This document shows, piece by piece, positions 1 to 12,666 of a stretch of DNA of 64,000 nucleotides. How positions within the stretch are numbered: the stretch's first letter is position 1; the number at the start of each line of letters is the position of its first letter. The stretch comes from Linum tenue (taxonomy: Eukaryota; Streptophyta; Magnoliopsida; Malpighiales; Linaceae). Location: assembly GCA_946122785.1 (NCBI GenBank), contig CAMGYJ010000002.1, positions 10,414,339-10,478,338 of the forward strand, read 5' to 3'. The notes under the pieces are model-generated. The model searched no databases. It was not told the DNA's origin and worked only from the letters and a program-made list of their open reading frames with translations. The position numbers were made by a program, and so were the translations under genes.

Positions 1-2441
1 TTAATAAGTCTAGATTGTTTTTTTAATTGAACCATGTCGTAGTAACTGAAGGTGAACCACCAATTTCGGTAAGCCTTTCAGGTAAGTGAACCATATAGCT
101 GCATTGCATAATGAATGACAGAGCATACATCAAAAATCCAAAGTGAAAAAGCAAGTCTAAGCAACAAAGATGTACCTATTGGACGGGTATTTACGGGTAG
201 TATAGGCACTCGTTATCCGTCTCATATTGGTAACGGGTACCGGTTAACACATACGGATTTGGGACATGGGAAGGAGATTGTTCTCCAAATAGGACTCGGT
301 ATCCGTTTCAAACGAGACGGATATCCCGTCCCGTCCCGTTGCCCACCCCTATTAGAACGGAAAGGCAGGCACAAATGACAAGGCCAAACTAGGGCTAGTT
401 AGGAGCAACACGTTATGGTCAAATATAGCCTACAATATAACTAGAAAGTCCATATTATTTTTTATGAATTTTAATTATCTATATCTCTTTTGTTTTAAGT
501 TGTAATTTAAAAAAAAATGTTTTTCAAAATGATCAGATAAATTGTGCTTTTCAATGGGCAATAATCTGCTCTTCAAAATTATATTCAATTTGATATATTT
601 TTTGAACAAACAAATTGAGGCATTTATTACCAGTGTATACCATCGTGGTAATGTTTGATATTACATAAGAGCATACTTGGTGTGGAAAGGTAGCATGGCA
701 GTATGAACATAACATAGTGTAGGATGGTTAAATACGTGACAATAAAAATATACGAACTGTCATTTACCACATTCATCATTGTTTACTACCAGTTACCACC
801 TCTATATTAGGGAGGTATATTTTGGTCCCTTAATTTTTCTCCGAAATTTGTAGATCTAATAGATCATGAAGAACTAGTTCGTTTTGTGCAAAAAATTTCA
901 AAATTTGAGTTAAAAACGAAGGTGGTGCCCAAGTGATATGAGTGGTATGAATTTTTTCTCCTTAAATATATTGAAAATGGATCTCATTTTGACATAACGA
1001 ACTCGTTCCATATTTGAAAAGAAAACAAAACCAAGTTAGAAGAAAGAATATAAGAATCCAAATGGACTTTTCTTAGAAGATAAGAAAACTAGAAAAAGTA
1101 AAGTCATTAATTCACATCTATTAGATCTGGACTTTTCTTACCTCACTCAATTTTAAGGACCCATAGCTAATTATGTAAGGGTTATGTGCCTTATCTTATA
1201 CCAGGTACTCGAGATAGTTAGACCATTAGAATGAAATTTTGAGAGATTTTAATCTCTTATTGCTTTTAGGGTTCTCTCATTATAGGCTTTTTATGGAGGG
1301 AACTTGAGGGAAGACACCTTCAAATCTCCAAGGAGGAAGTAGGAACCATAGCTAAATGCATAATTTAACATACAAATCCATAACAATTGTATTTGTTTTC
1401 TTTATTGTCAATTAAACCTTTTTTTTGCAATTCACATCACTTTAATTTCATTCACCTACATTATTGCATTTAATTTGCAATTGCATATGTGGATCTAAAT
1501 TAATTATTTGATAAAATAAAAGGTTTATGTTTATTATTTTATCCATAAATGAAATAAAAAAAGAGAAAAAAATACAACTGCATTTTTAATATCTAGAGGT
1601 GACAATTATCAATCCAATCTATCGATTTAAATATCCAACTAATCTAATCCATTTAAATTCAATCCATTTGATCCAAATCCAATCCAATTGGATTGGTGGA
1701 TTCATGGATTGATCCATGGATCCAAATGATAAATTACGATTTAGTACCTATATATTTATATGTTACATTTTGGTATCTATAATTTAATTTTTAGAAGTAT
1801 ATCATTGGAAAATTATGTTTTTGTATCTAAATTTTTTATTATGAGATTCTAGTTCCTAAACTTTTTAAAATTTACATTTTGATCTCAAACATAGATGTCA
1901 TTTGAATCCATTGATCAATCCACAAATTCATTTGATTTAATCTACTTAATTCATAGATCTATGATTTATCCAATCCATTCTGGATCCAATCCACCAATCT
2001 ATTTGCCAGAATATTATCACATCACTTTGCAATTCAACATTAAAAGTGTTACCCTAAATTCAGTCTCCAAATTTCACCGCAATTAGGGGGGGGGGGGGGA
2101 AATTCTAGCTGAACATGTGCAGGAATTCGAATCCCTAACCTTCCGTCTACTTTCTGTATCGGCTTCGCCGGCGGCGATCAGCTGAAGCTGCTGCTGCGGC
2201 GTATTTACCGCTCCACTCCTAACCGGCGGAGCCCTACCCCTTTCATTTAAAACCCCCTGCCGATCATGAGTTGACCACCAGTCAGCCAGTTAATTTCGTC
2301 AATTACTCGCCGTAACAGTTAAATTCCGGTAGCATTCCCCCGTCTCGCTCCCCCGTTGCTTCTCTTTTACTGGTTCATGAATCTTTACGCTAATTGATCG
2401 CTTCTTTCAGTTCTCTTGCTTTCTCGTTGTTTAGACTTCAA
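1..2441. other. AT-rich intergenic region
   Basis: No convincing gene is visible. Around 170-351 is a GC-richer stretch whose right end, read on the minus strand, begins TAGGGGTGGGCAACGGG. This resembles the terminal repeat of hAT-type elements, but no matching left end was found. Between about 1597 and 2010 there are many ATCCAAT/GGATTGGA motifs in both orientations, a likely decayed inverted-repeat element without clear borders. A run of about 13 G lies near 2087-2099. The GC rise after about 2160 probably marks the 5' leader of the downstream DRD1-like locus. Confidence 0.5.
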
Positions 2442-5400
2442 ATGGAGGCTGCATTCTGCCTCGCGCCCCGGAATGGCCCCCGTCCTACTCCAGAAGGTAC
2501 TGTTTCTAGTTTTCTGCATTTCTTGGTTAAACATGCTGTTAAGGACTGTGCATGGCTAAGCCGAGATTGTTGCCCTTCTTTTATCTTGTATTTTGCGATT
2601 CCCATTTTCAGTATGGAGGATATTTCATTTTTTCCGCCATTTTTCCTCTAGTGTCTTGGTTTGTTGAGCAAGGGTATGCTATGATGTATGGTATGGTATG
2701 GTAAAACAGTATGAAGTTTCCACTCTCTGCATGTGATTACTGACACTATCCAAAACACCTGACTGCATTTTCCAACGGAATGGAGAGCGAATTAACTCAA
2801 GTGTGCGAATGCCGGAGTAGAATTAAGCTCGTCGTGTTCTTTCTTGTGTGATGTAGAAGATAACAGAATATGTCGGTTCTGTTTTCATCTTTTGATCTTC
2901 TTTTGTGCTTCATCTGCATATACTATTGTGAATGATTCACTAGTTGTGTTATTTGCTGTACTTGTTTGCAGATTTTTATTTTAAAGGCCATAAACGTATC
3001 AAACTATCACATGACGGGGAAAAACCTAGTAAAACAAGTTCTTCTAATATGGTGGATTACTCTGATCCATTCGCTGTATCCAACATGATTGAGATATTTG
3101 ATTCTGGAATATATGGAAGTGTTACTGAAGACATTAAAGCCTTGCTTACGCACAAGCTTCAAGTTTTGAGCCCCTATCTTCAGAAATATCCGTCGCTTTC
3201 TAAAATATTATAGGGTGGAGAAAAGAGCTCAACTAAAGGTGCTTCAGGGGTACAGCGGGATGATTTCATAGATCTGGATGATGATGATGTGGGACATAAT
3301 GCTCCAAAGGTGACAAATGTTATTGTTATTATTGATTCAGATGATGAAGACAATCAAGATCCACGGGTGGTTCTTCCATTCCAGGAGTTGGCTTTGCCGA
3401 AGCCTGAGGGACAAATTGTCACAGAAAATGAGGTTCATTTTCTGTTACTGAAGCCTTTTCTTTTAGGACTTTTCCCCCTATACTGCTGCAATGTTGGGAA
3501 ACGGGATAACATAACATCAAAATTGTATGTTCAGATACGTAGTAATACTGTTACATTGTTAGACAATGCAGATGCACTATCTGCCCTGATGTTGTGGAAG
3601 ATGATGTGATAACACAAAAGCACATTACTCTCATTTTATATCGTTTGACAAATAAATTTCTAGAAATATAAATGCACGTTTTGTATAATAGGGTACATTT
3701 GTTTGTGCTCTTTAATAGGACATGGTTCTCTTCAATTTCAATACGATAAACTAACCTCTATAAATAGCACTTTTTAGGCTGTGTACAGGTTGCCAGGATT
3801 CGTGCTAGTTTTAGTTTGGGAATAATATTTTTGATAGTTTTGCTTGTTGAGTGTTCGACATATATGCGTTCTTATTTTGGAACCTTAATGCTAACATGGT
3901 CTTCATTTGTGTATATTGATATCAGTATAACGACCTCCAGATAGAGAACAGACGGCGAGGAGTGCCACAAATGGTTCCTGTTGAACTTGGTGGCAAGAAA
4001 GAGCCTGATTCCAAGAAAGAGCCTGATACCAAGGAAGAACCTGATATCAAGAAAGATAAAGGGACTTACTTGGTGTCACTGATGATGATAATGATACTGA
4101 AACCGTTGATGATGGTCTGGGAGATATTTGGAATGAGATGTCCTTGGCCTTGGAATGTACTAAGGTAATTAATTATCTCAAGTTTGCATGTTGCATATTC
4201 TTTCTCCTCAAACAGTCATATTCTTAAGTGCACCACTAGCTTACAAGATGAAAGTGATGCTCCATTATGCCTTAATGGCTTGTTTGAATCTACTGGAAGC
4301 CAGTAATCTATTTTGGTCTGAACTTTTCCTTTTCTTGGTATTTGGGGTAATTTCCTCTAGAGTACAAATCCATATTGGTTTTTCTTTTTGCAGTTTTAGT
4401 TAGGATGTTATTTGTAGACACGTGTGGATGTTTCTTGCTTATTATGTTTCTACTTGGATTCTGATAGGAAGACGTGGAGCACCATTTATCTGATGATTAC
4501 TTGGAAGATGATGATGAGTTATGCGACCATTCTTTCATCTTAAAGGATGATATTGGTTATGTTTGTCGCATCTGTGGAGTTATTGAGCGGGGGATTGAGA
4601 GCATAATTGAAGTCCAATTTTATAAGGTAAACATATTCTTGCCTTTTATTTTCTTGGCTCTGTGATCATTCAAGATCTTCAGGAGAACAGTTACTGATCA
4701 TGTTTGCCAAATCAAAACTTCTCAAGTTAAGATTATTCTTATTTTCAATTGCCATTTCTATTATTCCTCCCTTGATTAGTGTAAGCAATAGGTATTACCT
4801 GGTCAAATACCACAACCTAAGAAGTGAACAGTGGTGCTGCACTGGTTTTCAGGATTCTTAATGCTCTAGATCCCATGGTCGCTGCATGGTATTAAACCGT
4901 TTTCTTGTCTTGACGTCACTTTTAGCATTCTCATCTTCCATTTTCTCACAGAGTGGACTTGTTGATACTCTTTATTTTTGAAAAAGACACTGCAATCTTA
5001 GCCTCCCACTAACAAGCTACAGGCCTGATAGTCTTTACTTTAAACCTAGCGTCCAATATGTATTTTAACTCTTTATCAGTGCAGGCAAAAAAGAGCACAA
5101 GAACATCTATGAGTACACAGACATAAAAGGACCGAGATCCAAAAGAGGCAATTGGAATTCAACTATCAGAAGAAAACATGACGGCAACGGAAATCGCTGC
5201 CCACCCAAGGCACTTGAAAGTTATGAAACCTCATCAGGTTGAAGGTTTCAATTTTCTTTGCAGTAATCTGGTATCGGATAACCCCGGAGGCTGCATATTA
5301 GCTCATGCTCCTGGGTCCGGGAAGACATTCATGATAATAAGTTTTATGCAAAGCTTTCTAGCTAAATATCCTCACGCTAGGCCCTTGGTGGTGCTCCCAA

Positions 5401-6701
5401 AATGAATATGATCTACATGAAAAGCAGAGTTTAAAAGATGGGAAGTTGAGAATATTCCATTGCTCGACTTCTACACCATGAAAGCTGATAGTAGGCATCA
5501 GCAGTTGGACATTTTAAAGCAGTGGCTGGAGGAGAAGAGCATTCTTTTCTTGGGTTACAAGCAGTTCTCCTCAATCATTTGCGACAGTGGGAGCTCGGTT
5601 GCAACCAGCTGTCAAAAGATACTTCTTAAAAGACCTTTGATCCTTATTCTTGACGAGGGGCACACTCCCAGGAATGAAAACACCGATGTATTGCAATCTC
5701 TCGCAAAAATCAAGACTCCTCGAAAAGTTGTGCTTTCGGGAACCCTGTACCAGAATCATGTGAAAAAGGTGTTTAATATATTGAACCTTGCACGTCCCAA
5801 GTTCCTGAGGCTGGACAGTTCAAAGGGCATTGTGAAGTGGATCTTGAGTAAAGGAAACATCTCGGGGCTGAGGAAACAAATTAAAGTAGGTGCCGACGCA
5901 ACTTTTTTTGAACTTGTTGAGCACACAATTCAAAAGGATCCCGATTTCAACAGAAAAGTGTCGATCATCCGAGATCTTCGTGAGATGACCAGCAAGGTCC
6001 TTCATTATTACAAAGGCGATTTCTTGGATGAACTTCATGGACTGGTGGATTTCACAATGGTGCTTAACCTCAGCAATAGACAAAAACACGAGGTCAATGA
6101 GCTAAAGAAGCTTGCAAGGAAGTTCAAGAGAAGTTTTGTGATCTCGGGTGGATGATGGGGAAGGAGATATTTGTGATCTCGGGTGAATCAAGTTCTGAAC
6201 AGAGAGAGTGGTCCATGAACCAGTTCAACAAGTCACTCGATGCTAAAGTCTTCTTCGGATCGATTAAGGGTTGTGGAGAGGGGATATCACTGGTAGGGGT
6301 ATCGCGGATTCTGATCTTGGATGTTCATATGAATCCATCCGTGACCCGCCAGGCTATAGGGTGGGCGTTCCGACCAGGTCAGACCAAGAAAGTGTATGCA
6401 TACCGGTTGGTTACTGCTGATTCGCCCGAGGAGGAAGATCATAGTGCTTGCTTCAGGAAGGAGGCGATTGCCAAAATGTGGTTTGAATGGCACGAGTATT
6501 GTGGTTACCAGAATTTTGAAGTGGAGGAAATTCATTTGGAAGAGTCCGGTGATCCCTTCTTGGATAGTTTTCTAGTGAGGGAAGATATTAGGGTTCTGTA
6601 CAAAAGGTTAGCATGTCAATCAGTCTTGTGCTTAATTCTAACATCGTACTCGGTCCAGAATCTTTACTAATTTAGTCCCCTTTCTGCACATTTTCAGGTG
6701 A
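2442..6701 (+). pseudogene. DRD1: DRD1/CHR35-like SNF2 chromatin remodeller, decayed
   Basis: DRD1 is a plant SNF2 ATPase that works with Pol V in RNA-directed DNA methylation. Exon-like blocks are 2442-2495, 2972-3432, 3926-4164, 4468-4626, 5085-6606 and a last block from 6698, where the split codon AG|G and TGA end the protein. Family hallmarks are the [19 protein letters not shown] segment, Walker [24 protein letters not shown] and the C-terminal [10 protein letters not shown]. Damage is extensive: in-frame TAG at 3211-3213, a frameshift near 4072, TAA at 5124-5126, TGA codons at 5403, 5409 and 5418, and a break at 6135-6186. At that break roughly 70-80 helicase residues are missing and a 16-bp motif TTTGTGATCTCGGGTG is repeated. 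Helicase motif VI reads GWAFRPGQ where GRAFRPGQ is expected, so even the spared part has lost an arginine. Exon 1 is the least certain block. Family assignment rests on remembered homologues. Confidence 0.9.
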
Positions 6702-7856
6702 TCGTGATCAAGAAAATGGCCCCCAAGTTGTGGAGAAGGCCAGCTGGGTTTCGAGTTTTCCAGCCTGCTATTATCCTGATGGGTTGTGCTCTTACTTCCC
6801 TTGCATCTTTCTGTTCAACCTTAAGTGAAGTCGGAAATTGTCTATCCTCTTAAGTCTTCTTGCAAATTTCCTCCTGAGTTCTTGTAGTGCCGGATCGGTC
6901 TTAGGTATCAATCAGACAGCCTATCAACTGTCTTGATTTTTCCCCTGCTGTGTACATAGATTGAACATGAATTCTGTAAAATGTAAATGGTGATTATGGT
7001 TTCCAAGAAGCCAAAGTTTAGGGCTGTTTTAGGGCTGTAATGGTTTTCAAGAAGCCAAAGTTTAGGGCTGTAATCAATTATGGTTTTCGTCGGGCGCCTA
7101 TCTTAGCCTTGCTGAGGGCTTGAGGATGGTGATATGTGAAGACCCATTCCCTCTACATGGAAAACAGCTCTCTTGCAAGTTTCAATTTAATGATTTTTTG
7201 TCCTCTTTTAATGGCTCCGTAATTTTTGTTCTCCAATAGTTAGAGAATGTCAAGGAGTAAAGAGTACCATGAACTTCATGCAAAATAGATTCAATAATTT
7301 TCACATTAACCGCATATAATATTATTTTGTGTAAAAAAGAGACTATTTTGAGTTATACTAAAGCTTTATTTGTTTTGGTGAAAAATATCAGACCTTTATA
7401 TCTAAAAATTTATTTTTCTTTTTTTTTCACAAAAACTATTTCTTCTATGTTAGTTTACTATGTGATATCAATATGTTAGTATATTAGGGTTACAAGGCTC
7501 ACGAATATAGCTTACACTACCAAACTGTTGGAGTGAGAATGGCCTAGAGACCAAAATTGATCATTCAATTTGACGGTCCTCCACCACTCCCATCGTGAAA
7601 GTTTTAAATATCAAGACGCAAGATTTTGATTCCCTGAAGTAATTGCTCAAATATGTCCATTTGCTACTTCTTTTAGACATTGATCAAGAGAACTATCTAG
7701 TTGACACGTCAATGCACTCTAACTTTGATTCCAAAGATATCAAATTGCACTTGACTTGTGTTCCATCAAACCCATCATCCCGACACCTTCAGCTAAAATC
7801 GATAGTAAACCATTAAATATGATGCTCAACTTTATATCAAGATCCTTTGGTCTAAA
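6702..7856. other. intergenic region downstream of DRD1-like pseudogene
   Basis: No gene is seen. A short direct duplication (AAGAAGCCAAAGTTTAGGGC core) occurs at about 6997-7040 and 7041-7073. The rest is AT-rich and ends at the target-site duplication of the Mutator-like element. Confidence 0.5.
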
Positions 7857-7865
7857 TTTTTTTAA

Positions 7866-9598
7866 GGCAAAATACGCTTGTATAGCCAAAACTTTCGCAC
7901 TTGTAACAATAATAGCCAAATTTGAAGAAATACCACTTATAGCCAGAATTTTGAAACTTTTGTGCCAAATATAGCCATTTCAATTACAAACTTTAACGGT
8001 GTTAGAGACTCCGTCAGTTAGTTTAACGTTAGGCTGACTAGGACGCCAAATCATCGCACAACTAGACGCCACGTGTTATTTTAATTAAAAATTAAAATGA
8101 ATAATTTTTATTTTTATTTAATCACAAAATTGAATAAAAAAAAATAAATCTGGCGATCCCTTTTACAAATCTCGCTGGTTTTGAAGCTTCTAAAATCAAA
8201 ACAAAATTCGATTTTTCCCCTCATCCCCTTCACAATCGAAGAACTTCCTGCCACACAATCATCGCCAGCTTCAACCCACATCATCATCATCTTTATTCTT
8301 GTCTTCATCTTCGTCCACTTTCACCAACTCATGAACTATTTGGTGCTCTGAATCCAGATCGATTGAATTAAAAAAAAAAATTCCTCTCTTCCAACAAAAG
8401 CGGTCTTCCGCTGCAATCGATTTGTCCGAGTGCGGAGTCAAGCACAACAAGATGACGACCCAGTTTCGTGCCCCCGATTGCGAAATCGGGTTTGTAGAGG
8501 AGATCGAGTATCCTTCGCAGATGAATCCGACGAAGACGTCCTCGCACTGTCGGAGCTTCCCGGCAGCTTTGTATTTTGCCTCATTCTCTGCTTCTCCCTC
8601 TGTTCGCGACACCAGAGATGGAAGTCATTGCTGTCGGCTGTGGAATCGGTGCCGCCGATCTGACCCAGTGAATGGTGATGGCCATGGGTGCGATTGGGAG
8701 ACGAAGCGATCGATTGGGAGATGTCAGTCGCTACTGCCGACTGCGGAATCGGCGACTAGGGCGAAAAAGCATGAAGCTAGCATTTGTGGCGGTGTCGGCT
8801 TCTACTTCTTCTCTGCTCCATTGCGACGGCTTCGTTCAATCCGCCATTAGCGGGGCCTTCAATAAATGAATCGAAACCCAGAATCAGGGTTCCCAGCGAC
8901 GCTTCGTTCGAGCTTTGAGGAAGGACTAGATTCCAGCTCTCTGTTTCCAGTTGTTGGCGGCTGTTATTGGAGAGCAGCAGACCGACAACAGACTAGCAGA
9001 GGAGATGGCGGAAACAAAGAAACAGAGAGCCCTCTAATTTTCCAGATCTGCAATTTGGATTACATAGGGTTCCGGGTACGCCGTTCTCTTGTTTTCGTTC
9101 TGCTCTGGATTCGTCTGCAGCTGCTCCATCTGCGATTGCCTCTTCCCGTCGTCGGCTTCTTCTTTTCCAAACCCAGATCCATCTTCCGACGAAGATTTGG
9201 GGCGATCTCTGCAAATCGAAGTGATTCTGACGGCGATAATGGAGATGGTGGACAGATGGGGAAGACGAAGTAGATGAGAGGGAGAGAAATTTTTGTTTTT
9301 CCTTGCTTGCTTTGGTCCGCCATTAATGGTGGATCTGCTCGAGTTCTTGCAGAGGCACATTGGAAGGAGAGAATTTGTTTTGGCTATTTTTATTTAAAGA
9401 AATTATAATTTTATTTTATTTTTTTATTTTTTGTTTAATTCCACCTGTGTCGCCACATCAGCCTTTCTGTTAGTCCAATCAGCATATTAGTTGACACCGT
9501 TAAAGAATTGGACGGAAGTAGCTATAAGTGGTATTTCGCCAAAAATGACTATAAGTGTCATAAACGTTAAAGTTTTGGCCACACAAGTGTATTTTGAC
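7866..9598. mobile_element. Mutator-like element (MULE), non-autonomous, 1.73 kb
   Basis: The 9-bp direct repeat TTTTTTTAA flanks the element at 7857-7865 and 9599-9607. The two ends are long inverted repeats. The left begins GGCAAAATACGCTTGTATAG and the right, reversed, begins GTCAAAATACACTTGTGTGG. Shared blocks (GCCAAAACTTT, GAAATACCACTTATAGC, CTTTAACGGTGT) continue for about 200 bp inward. Long TIRs with a 9-bp target duplication are the signature of plant Mutator-like elements. The interior (about 8160-9360) is GC-richer than the ends and has overlapping open frames on both strands, for example 8430-8663 and 8866-9273, but no transposase. One frame near 8496-8560 contains ADESDEDVLALSELPGS, which looks exon-like and may be captured host sequence; its source is not recognised. 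The low-complexity T-rich target makes the exact border uncertain by a few bases. Confidence 0.85.
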
Positions 9599-9607
9599 TT
9601 TTTTTAA

Positions 9608-10114
9608 TGAAGAGGCATTTTCAAATCAAAATGTCAAAATTCTGTCATTTAAAACTCTGTACTTTTTTTTCTCCTCGCCAAATGGTTGATTCCTGCATTT
9701 TCTAAATAATCACAAGGAGTTTCATCGCATGCTTCCACGTGATTGCAACAAAGAGTTAACCATCATTTGTTCATCTCCCTCCTGTTTTTTTTGCGCCATA
9801 ATTTCCCCCGCGGAATGAATCTGGTTTGGATCAGCAGACAGGATCCCAAAAACTCATTAAAATATTATAATTGTCTCTTCAAAAGGTGTACGGACCTGAA
9901 ATTACTTTGGCCAAAGCGAGAAAGTCCCAGTCTTTGAAAACTCTCAAATTGGTCCAACTGTCCAAGAAACTCTGTCTATTATTGCACCTCGTTGGCAAAG
10001 CTCTCTCCTTTCTACATGTGTGAGCAGCAGAGTGTGCACACTGCCCACATAGCTAGCTAGCCACAAGCAAAAAAAAGATCTGGTAGCAAAGGTGAAGCTG
10101 AAAACCCAGAAGAG
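9608..10114. other. promoter and leader side of the MFS transporter gene
   Basis: No ORF of interest. This stretch lies between the MULE and the transporter start codon and should hold the core promoter and 5' leader. No TATA box was confidently identified. Confidence 0.4.
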
Positions 10115-12666
10115 ATGCCAAACATCATAGTGAAAGGAGGGAGCCGGCCGCCATGGGTAGGGTTAGCTGCTGCTGTGTGGGTCGAGGTAGCTGCAGGGAA
10201 CGGCTACACATTCCCTCTCTACTCCCCCGCGCTCAAAGCCGTGATGGGTCTCAACCAGCAGCAGATTACGATACTGGGTGTTGCTAATGATATTGGGGAA
10301 AGTGTTGGTTTGCTCCCTGGCATCGCCTGCAACAAGTTCCCTCCATGGGCTGTTCTCTCCGTTGGCGTCGTTATGTGTTTCTTGGGATATGGCGTTCTCT
10401 GGCTCACTGTCAGCCAGACTGTTGTGGGCTTGCCTTACTGGCTGGTCAGTGAAAATCTGTCATCTTCCCTAAACTGTTTTTACTTGGTTGAATTTTGCAT
10501 CTGATTGTTTGCGACTGTGATGCAGAGTTGTTTTCTCATCTTTAACTTCCTTGTCTTGGTATCAATCATTGTTACTTCCGTTCTTTGGATCGAATTTCTA
10601 CCACTGGAACGGCTGATCTCCTGGACTTGTATGGTTGGATCGGAATTTGTGGATAGACCTGCTTGCTTCTTTAGTTCTTTGGTCTTGATTGGGTTTTAGG
10701 GATGTAAGGAATGGGTTTGTAGAGTTTACTTAATAGTCAATTTTGATCTTCCACATCCCACTAGAGTTCGAGTTATTTTCAGGGTTTTAGCTGTTTATAG
10801 AGTTGATTCGTAGTCAATTTTGCTTCTTTAAGTTTCTCATATCAGGCCTCAAGGCCGGGAATGAGTTTTATACATCCCTAGACAGATATTATTTCGAGTT
10901 TAGCAGGGGAACTAACCTCAACAAACGACTCAGTGGTCTTGGAGCTATCAATTTCGCTGATCTTCCGTGACATTTTTTTTGTAACATACGTAAATTACTG
11001 CTTTCTGAACAATCTCGAACCTTACTTTTACGTCTGTGGCTAGCTGCATGGCATTGCTATCTGCTGTTTGGATTCTGTTCCTCTCGAAAAGTGCGTAATT
11101 GGCTGAGTGTCTTTTGGCTTGTGTTTGTTCTTCATTTCCTCATCCTTCTGACCTTTTCCCACTCTGATATTGCAGTTATGGATTGCACTAGTTATTGGAA
11201 CAAATAGCAATGCATGGTTCGGCACATCTGTTCTTGTAACTAATATGAGAAACTTCCCTCTCAGCAGGGGCACTGTCTCTGGTATCCTTAAAGGTTATGT
11301 TGGGCTGTCTGCTGCAGTTTACACAGTGATATACAACATGGTCCTCAAGGATTCTTCATCCAACTTCCTATTATTCCTAACCCTTGGCATCCCAGTTACA
11401 TGTTTACTGATGATGTATTTCATTCGGGTGTGTACTCCAGCTTCTGGAGAAGACTCTTCGGTGCATGTCCATTTTCTCTTCACTCAGGCTGCAAGTGTTC
11501 TGCTTGCCATTTACCTTCTGACAACCACTATAGTGACTGATGTATTTGCTCTTAGCAATGCTGCTTGCTATACATTGGTTGCAATCATGGTGGTTATTAT
11601 GGCTTCTCCTCTGGCGATTCCTGTCAAAATGACTCTCTTTCCTGCCAAGAAACGGAGCCCACCAACTTCTGCCTCAAATCTTGCTGCTGCTCCTGTTGCT
11701 GAAGAAGGTGACTCAACCCCACCAACCGAGCAGCCTTTGTTGGTTCAATCAGAATCAGCAGCTTATCTAGGGAATTTCCTTGAGAATGAGGATTTTTCAG
11801 ATGTTGAAACACTTCTTGCTGTTGGGGAGGGAGCTGTGAAGAAGAAAAGGAGACCTAAGAGGGGTGAGGACTTCAGATTCCGCGAGGCTGCAGTAAAAGC
11901 TGATTTCTGGCTTCTTTGGATGGTATACTTTCTTGGAGTTGGTTCAGGAATTACTGTCCTGAATAACTTGGCCCAGATCGGGAGCGCATTTGGAGTTAAT
12001 GACACAACAATGTTGCTTGCCATCTTCAGCTTCTGTAACTTTGGTGGACGCCTTGGATCTGGCGTTGTCTCCGAGTACTTTGTCAGGTCATTCCTTCAAC
12101 TTAGAAACATTCTATACTTGTTCATTTATGTACCAAGAGTCCTGGATAATCCTTTCTCAAGTTGACCAATACCATTGTGTAACATATGCTGATATTGCAG
12201 GTCAAGCACGACTCCGAGGTCTGTGTGGATGACTTTAGCGGAAGCGATCATGGTCATAGTTTTTATTCTGTTTGGTCTCGGTGTTGATGGCATGCTGTAT
12301 GTGGCAACAGCTCTGATTGGTGTCTGTTACGGAATCCTCTACTCTGTTATGGTTCCAATCGTTTCTGAGCTCTTTGGCCTAAAACATTTTGGCGTCATTT
12401 ACAACTTTGTGCTACTTGGAAATCCTGTTGGTGCTCTTCTCTTCTCAGGAGGACTTGCTGGGACTATGTATGATGTCGAAGCTTCTAAGCAAGGAAGCTC
12501 CACCTGCGTAGGCCATGAATGCTTTAGGGTGACATTCCTGGTTCTAGCTGCCATCTGTGGATTTGGCACTCTCTTGAGCATCATCTTGACTATCAGAATA
12601 AGGCCTGTTTACCAGATGCTTTATTCGGGGGGCTCTTTCCGTATACCTCAGACTTCAGGACATTGA
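10115..12666 (+). CDS. nodulin-like / NFD4-type major facilitator transporter
   Basis: Predicted membrane transporter of the plant Nodulin-like/MFS family (relatives: NFD4, nodulin-21-like proteins). Substrate unknown. Three exons, 10115-10444, 11176-12086 and 12201-12666, join in phase to 568 residues, a normal length for the family. The start ATG opens MPNIIVKGG directly before the first hydrophobic segment (WVGLAAAVWVEVAAGNGYTF). The typical N-terminal Nodulin-like half continues with the GVANDIGESVG loop, LPYW at the first junction and NFPLSRGTVSGILKGYVGLS. A cytosolic acidic-basic loop (about residues 270-345, with EDFSDVETLL and KKKRRPKRGEDF) separates it from the MFS_1-like C-terminal half (FWLLWMVYFLGVGSGITVLNN, FGGRLGSGVVSEYF). 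About 11-12 membrane spans are expected. No disabling changes are seen, so the gene looks intact. Confidence 0.92.

Noticed and set aside
1597..2010. Possible transposon with ATCCAAT/GGATTGGA inverted motifs
   Set aside because: Ends and target duplication could not be fixed, so it is described only within the intergenic region.
8422..9360. Several overlapping 60-140 codon frames on both strands inside the MULE
   Set aside because: They overlap each other, have no recognisable domains, and are a by-product of the GC-rich interior. They were described with the element and not called as genes.
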